From positions 1-17,682 of the forward strand of contig DAOWCY010000152.1 of the NCBI GenBank assembly GCA_030639305.1: 17,682 nt of DNA, written 5' to 3'. The notes under the pieces were generated by a model. That model did no database searches. It was not told where the DNA came from and was given only the letters and a program-made list of their open reading frames with translations. Both the position numbers and the translations under genes were made by a program. Below, piece by piece: positions 14,075-17,682 of the stretch. Every line of letters begins with the position of its first letter. The first letter of the stretch is position 1. This DNA is from JAGLQA01 sp023135565 (GTDB lineage Bacteria; Acidobacteriota; Aminicenantia; UBA2199).

Positions 14075-14206
14075 AGAACCGGAGGGTATCTGTATCCTCG
14101 TTTCAATAAAAAGAACAACACATACGACAGGCAAGAAATAAAAATAAAAAGTTTAGCGGGTTTTGTTTTCTCGAAAAACTTTTTTAAGATATAAAAAGGA
14201 GGCAAA

Positions 14207-15772
14207 ATGTCAAACAGAAACAAATTTTTCACGTTAACGGTTTTTTTGTTGGTATTGGGTGTAATGCTGGCTTTTTCCCCGGTTTATACCCGGGCGGCAA
14301 CATTGAACTGTTCTACCTGCACCACTTTAGAACAGTTGTACGACTGCATCAAAGACCAGATGCGGCTGCGTGACGACGGCTATACGCAGCCCACGGCACA
14401 GCAGTTGACAGACCTGCGCACCGTGATGGGCCAGATGCTCGACGGCCAGACCGGCATCACCCTGCCTGCAAGCATCTCGACTATCATGGCGTTCTCGAGA
14501 TTTACCGATACCGGTAACAGCCGCACCTATTCGGTGCTGATGGAAGTAGAAGACGGCAATAACGACGGCATGGTAGACAAGGGCTTCGGCACTTTCATCG
14601 TTTACAACGAGGCGGACAAAGAACTGAATATCGCCGCCTCCCACCCAGCCTACGATCTCACTACCGGGGAAGAGTGCATCAGGATTTTCAAGTACACCGG
14701 CGCACGCGCTTTCTCGGCCAACGGCACCCACCGCTATGCCAGCAGCACTACCAGCCCCTGCCAGTCCAGCTACAAAATATCCGACGGCGCCCACAATGCC
14801 GACCTGATGTTTTTCGGCGCTACCCAGGAATTGCTGGACTATTACGGCAGCAATCCCTGGTTCCAGATCCAGTACCACGGTATGGCCACCGACTCCTGTT
14901 CCTGCGACGTGTTAATGTCCCACGGCGAACGTTTGGATACCCCGCTCCCGGCAGACATCATATACACTTTCCAGAGTAACGTTCTTTCCTATAATCCTTC
15001 CTGGGACGTGGATGTAGACGGCGCTACCAGTTGTACTTTAGATGGCGGAAGCAACACTTCCGGCAGGTTGATCAGCGGCGTGGCCGCCAGCCAGGTATGC
15101 GGCACCGCGCCTTCCAGCCGCAGCGAACAGTTCATCCATATCGAACAAATCAGTGACTGCCGCACGGCCACCGACTGGATCGACGCGGTAAACGATACTT
15201 TCGGTTCCGGCTTACCCCCGGATGATCCGGGTAATTTGTCGGTTTTCGCCTCTGCTTGCGACCAGGCAGATCTTTCCTGGATAGACAATTCTTCCGATGA
15301 ATCCATGTTCCGCATCGAAAGAAGCATTAACGGCAGCGATTTTTCCGAGATAGATACGGTAGCTGCGGATACTACTTCTTACAACGATACCACTGTGGCC
15401 GAAAGCACCACTTATTGGTACAAGGTCAGGGCGTCCAATTCTTTCGGCCTTTCGGGCTACTCGAATACGGACAGCGACAGCACTCCCGCTTGTCCGCCCG
15501 TGCCCCCGGCTGCACCCAGCGACCTAACCGGTGCCGTTGCGAAATACAGCGTCGATTTATCTTGGACTGATAATTCCGACAATGAAACGGGCTTCAAAAT
15601 CTACCGGGGCGACAGTCCCACCACGCTGCAATTAATCGATACCGTGGCAGCGGATACAACTTCCTACTTAGACGAAGGTCTGATACGCAAAACCTACTAC
15701 TATTACAAAGTATGCGCTTACAACGCTTATGGCGAAAACTGCACGGCTGTTTTAGAGAAAAAGACAAAATAG
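14207..15772 (+). CDS. Secreted protein with putative hydrolase-like domain and two FN3 domains
   Basis: A strong AAAGGAGGC ribosome-binding site precedes the ATG. The 521-residue product begins with a signal peptide (hydrophobic 7-27, likely cleavage near TRA-A30). Residues about 31-330 form a cysteine-containing domain I cannot name securely. It has SHPAYD (145-150), GTHRYAS, SDGAHN (192-197), QYHGMATD and HIEQ (311-314), whose His/Asp pattern suggests a metal-dependent hydrolase-like fold. Two fibronectin type III domains follow at about 338-425 and 434-518, both with DLSW, TxY and YKV(R/C)A signatures. Both carry the identical stretch IDTVAADTTSY (382-392 and 477-487), indicating recent duplication or conversion. 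It is likely exported and may bind surfaces or polymers. It has its own promoter and no same-strand partner. Confidence 0.85.
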   Translation: MSNRNKFFTLTVFLLVLGVMLAFSPVYTRAATLNCSTCTTLEQLYDCIKDQMRLRDDGYTQPTAQQLTDLRTVMGQMLDGQTGITLPASISTIMAFSRFTDTGNSRTYSVLMEVEDGNNDGMVDKGFGTFIVYNEADKELNIAASHPAYDLTTGEECIRIFKYTGARAFSANGTHRYASSTTSPCQSSYKISDGAHNADLMFFGATQELLDYYGSNPWFQIQYHGMATDSCSCDVLMSHGERLDTPLPADIIYTFQSNVLSYNPSWDVDVDGATSCTLDGGSNTSGRLISGVAASQVCGTAPSSRSEQFIHIEQISDCRTATDWIDAVNDTFGSGLPPDDPGNLSVFASACDQADLSWIDNSSDESMFRIERSINGSDFSEIDTVAADTTSYNDTTVAESTTYWYKVRASNSFGLSGYSNTDSDSTPACPPVPPAAPSDLTGAVAKYSVDLSWTDNSDNETGFKIYRGDSPTTLQLIDTVAADTTSYLDEGLIRKTYYYYKVCAYNAYGENCTAVLEKKTK

Positions 15773-15846
15773 GGGTTTGCCCCTTCTGTTTGCTGCGTTT
15801 ATCGCGTGGCTAAACTAAATATCACCTGGTTACTATTTAAAATCAT

Positions 15847-15870
15847 GGGGACAGGGTACGCCCTGTCCCC
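15847..15870. repeat. Perfect 10-bp stem palindrome
   Basis: GGGGACAGGG (15847-15856) and CCCTGTCCCC (15861-15870) flank a TACG loop. There is no T-run right after it, so it is more like a REP element than a terminator. A weaker GGGG-TTTG-CCCC hairpin sits at the FN3 gene stop (15772-15783). Confidence 0.7.
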
Positions 15871-15887
15871 TGCCCACTTCACAAACA

Positions 15888-16140
15888 TTTTGCCTCCGGC
15901 GGGGTGCGGCGCACCCACCCTCTTAGCCTCCGGCGGCCCTGCCGGGGGCCAAACTTTTGAAAAAGTTTGATCAAAACTTTTTATGAGCGATACGCTTTTT
16001 TACACAATAAACGGCCATCATTGGCTCCTGCCGCGAAGCGGCTCATAAGCTCCCCCCACACCGTGGGGTTTGATGAGCGATACGCTTTCCTGTTACTCGA
16101 AAGCCCCTTATAGGCTGCCTGCGCCGTGGGCTTGGAAAAA
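15888..16140 (-). repeat. Composite palindromic repeats, copy F (mostly inverted)
   Basis: The 400-base gap after the FN3 gene (15773-16176) has no gene and is mostly repeat. TTGCCTCCGGCGGGGTGCGGCGCACCCA (two blocks) lies at about 15890-15917. The 56-base block at 15926-15981 is the reverse complement of 12055-12110. A CCGCGAAGCGGCTCATAAGC block is at 16031-16050, and CCCCACACCGTGGGG with TTTGATGAGCG is at 16054-16079, matching the module before mobB. GATACGCTTT occurs at about 15989 and 16079. TGGCC-CTCC-GGCCA (16159-16172), just past the alaX stop, may help end that transcript. Confidence 0.85.
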
Positions 16141-16176
16141 TTTGAACAAAATTGTTGATGGCCCTCCGGCCAGGAA

Positions 16177-17370
16177 TTAACTACAATGAAGTTCCCTGAA
16201 CTTTTTCAGGAAATCTCCGGCCCGGTCAGGTGCGGCCCCGGCGCCCTGCCACAAAGGAAAGCGCCCGCCGCCTCTCCCATCTATAATAGATAGCAGGTCA
16301 TCTTTGATCCCGTCGAAAGAGAAATCCACATCCGCGGAACAACCGATACTCCACTGTACCCTATCGGCTGTCACATTTACTGCGCAAACTACCACTTTTT
16401 CCCGGTTGATGAGGTTTTTCAAAATCTTTTTAGTCAGGTTGGCGTCTTCGTCCTGCCAGGATACGGTGATGACCCGGAAACCGGCGCCCGGATCCTGCTG
16501 CCCTTCAAAGAGGTTTTGGGCTGCGGTTTCGGCCAGCCGGTTCTCTAATTGATTGCACTTGCGTTTATAGGTGACGATCTCTTCCTGCAATTCCTGCGCT
16601 TTTTGCGCAAACATATCTTCTTTGGTGCCGAGAACTGTACGCAGCGCCGTGATGATTTTATCTTTTTCCCGGTAATCGGCAAAAGCTCTACCGCCGATTT
16701 TCCAGGCGATGCGGGCATTACCGCGAATTTTTTCCACGCCGATGGCTTTTACTAATTCCACTTCGCGGGTGCTTTTGAAGTGCAGCCCGCCGCAGGCGGC
16801 ACAGTCGAAATCCCCGATGCGCACTAAACGAATTTTACCTTTTAGGTCGGTGGGCCTGCGCAGGGGAAAGCGGTGCAGTTCCGAGTGACCGGTTTCCACG
16901 ATAGAAACCTGCAGGTCGCGGTTAATTACCCGGTTGGCCATCTCTTCGACGGCGATCACGTCCTTTTCCGGGATGTCCGGGGCTTCGATTTCGATGGTGG
17001 TATAATCCTCGCCCATATGAACCGCAAGGGTTTTGTAACCGCCTATTTTCCAGAGTGCGCCGGACAAAATATGCTGGCCGGTATGCTGCTGCATAAAATC
17101 CCGGCGGTGATCGAAATCGATCCTGCCTGCGGCAGCTCCCGTGCCGGGATTCTCCGCCAAGTAATGATAAATAAGGTCGCCCTCTTTTTGTACATCCGTG
17201 ACCGGGATATCCTTTAGCCAGCCCTTATCCGCCGGTTGGCCCCCCCCTTCAGGGAAAAAACAGGTTTTGTCGAGGACAACCCGCCAGCCTTTTTTCTCTT
17301 TGACTGCTTCTAAAATTTCTGCGTTGAATTCCTTTTTATCTATGTCGCGGTAATAAAGTTTGTCCGTCAT
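16177..17370 (-). CDS. AlaX-type alanyl-tRNA editing protein
   Basis: I choose the ATG at 17370 (MTDKLYYRDI; 397 residues), preceded by AAAGGAG; a longer in-frame reading to 17463 has no such site. Residues 35-50 (TCFFPEGGGQPADKG) and the zinc ligands H96 and H100 (QQHTGQHILS), with C193 and H197 (CGGLH), mark the AlaRS editing domain. This domain hydrolyses Ser- or Gly-tRNA(Ala) in the cytoplasm. A coiled coil runs over about 235-285, and the C-terminal part (SIIDGRGGGRFPLWQGAG) is a DHHA1 domain, so this is the long AlaX form. There is no synthetase catalytic domain. It is transcribed alone, towards the FN3 gene. The family is certain; the exact mischarged amino acid is inferred. Confidence 0.93.
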   Translation of the reverse strand: MTDKLYYRDIDKKEFNAEILEAVKEKKGWRVVLDKTCFFPEGGGQPADKGWLKDIPVTDVQKEGDLIYHYLAENPGTGAAAGRIDFDHRRDFMQQHTGQHILSGALWKIGGYKTLAVHMGEDYTTIEIEAPDIPEKDVIAVEEMANRVINRDLQVSIVETGHSELHRFPLRRPTDLKGKIRLVRIGDFDCAACGGLHFKSTREVELVKAIGVEKIRGNARIAWKIGGRAFADYREKDKIITALRTVLGTKEDMFAQKAQELQEEIVTYKRKCNQLENRLAETAAQNLFEGQQDPGAGFRVITVSWQDEDANLTKKILKNLINREKVVVCAVNVTADRVQWSIGCSADVDFSFDGIKDDLLSIIDGRGGGRFPLWQGAGAAPDRAGDFLKKFRELHCS

Positions 17371-17399
17371 ATTTTCTCCTTTTTCGCGGTAAAAATTAA

Positions 17400-17414
17400 G
17401 CCCCCGGCGGGGGC
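17400..17414 (-). promoter_or_regulatory. GC hairpin with U-rich tail in the alaX leader
   Basis: Read on the minus strand, GCCCCC-GCC-GGGGGC forms a 6-bp stem followed by TTAATTTTTACC, then the ribosome-binding site of the AlaX gene. This could be a terminator-like attenuator or simply another repeat hairpin. I did not find a T-box antiterminator motif. Confidence 0.4.
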
Positions 17415-17434
17415 GTCCTCTATGTGGACTCTTT

Positions 17435-17463
17435 TTAGTACCACAATCCCGGGAAAATATCAA
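17435..17463 (-). promoter_or_regulatory. Candidate promoter of the alaX gene
   Basis: On the minus strand TTGATA (17463-17458) and TACTAA (17440-17435) lie 17 bases apart. The -35 box is good and the -10 box is weak. The resulting leader of about 60 bases would contain the GC hairpin at 17400-17414. Confidence 0.4.
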
Positions 17464-17536
17464 CCTAATTCCCCAAAAAGTAAGGCCGGGAATAAAATTA
17501 ACAAAAAGTTAGCCTACTACTATGAAATTACTTTTT

Positions 17537-17570
17537 GCCTTCGGCGGCCCTGCCGGGGGCCAAACTTTTG
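17537..17570 (-). repeat. Partial palindromic repeat, copy G
   Basis: GCCTTCGGCGGCCCTGCCGG and GGGCCAAACTTTTG repeat, in inverted orientation, the GC-rich half of the 56-base block at 12055-12110. The AT-rich palindrome half is missing. With the adjoining sequence this makes the 300-base stretch after the AlaX gene repeat rather than gene. Confidence 0.8.
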
Positions 17571-17590
17571 ATTATTGACCAGCTAAAATT

Positions 17591-17650
17591 CCCCTCTTGA
17601 GAGGGGTGGCACTGAGGGGCTTTTTTGTTTTTTGCCCCGAAGTGACGGGG
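17591..17650 (+). repeat. REP-like hairpins with alternative pairing and T-run
   Basis: CCCCTC (17591-17596) can pair with GAGGGG at 17601-17606 or with GAGGGG at 17614-17619. The second option is followed by CTTTTTTG and looks like a terminator. A further CCCCG/CGGGG hairpin spans 17635-17650 and GGTGTGTT follows. The pattern resembles REP elements I recall from several bacterial phyla, some linked to RAYT transposases, but no such gene is in this window. Confidence 0.6.
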
Positions 17651-17682
17651 TGTGTTAGCTCGTCGAAAAGCACCACCGTTCA

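Noticed and set aside
14327..14878. Minus-strand open reading within the FN3 protein gene (183 codons).
   Set aside because: No start signal and a composition expected of an antisense shadow.
1..17682. Looked for tRNA and rRNA genes and for a T-box ahead of the AlaX gene.
   Set aside because: No cloverleaf with a recognisable T-loop, no rRNA signature and no T-box core were seen.

Overview
This window comes from an anaerobic bacterium, probably known only from environmental DNA. The signs are a tungsten/molybdenum pyranopterin redox operon full of iron-sulfur sites, a nickel/cobalt ECF-type uptake cluster, a bacterial grpE-dnaK-dnaJ locus and many extragenic palindromic repeats. I cannot place it taxonomically from the sequence alone.

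The most unusual part is the operon at 192-5671: mobB, a 51-residue protein, a four-cluster ferredoxin, and two large fusion proteins. An aldehyde:ferredoxin oxidoreductase (AOR) is divided between the two fusions. Its N-terminal domain 1 precedes a NuoE-helix/NuoF-like module (798 aa). Its domains 2 and 3 follow a NuoG/hydrogenase-like iron-sulfur module (672 aa). Known AORs are single chains with the tungstopterin held between these domains, so both products should be needed to make one active site. The NuoF-like part keeps its N3 cluster ligands, but the signatures that bind FMN and NADH are altered. I count nine predicted Fe-S clusters. The layout looks like a compact, rearranged relative of multi-subunit AOR/NuoEFG complexes such as the bifurcating Bfu type.

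Next, at 5883-8063, is an ECF-type metal transporter cluster: NikL/CbiL-like exported protein, CbiQ and CbiO. No substrate-binding CbiM/NikM gene is present. The exported protein carries a repeat-derived linker in frame, and CbiO ends in repeat-derived codons and has Gln at the H-loop position. The chaperone genes grpE, dnaK and dnaJ (8343-11955) follow a good sigma-70-type promoter. A Ser/Thr protein kinase with a C-terminal zinc ribbon comes after them (12140-13084).

From 13085 to 14206 there is no intact gene: a tandem palindromic repeat array runs into a broken DDE transposase, followed by a promoter. A secreted protein with two fibronectin type III domains follows (14207-15772), then a repeat-rich gap. 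An AlaX-type alanyl-tRNA editing protein lies on the minus strand (16177-17370). The window ends in REP-like hairpins.

A shared family of GC-rich palindromic modules occupies nearly every gene boundary except those inside the redox and chaperone operons. In several places it contributes codons or promoter sequence.
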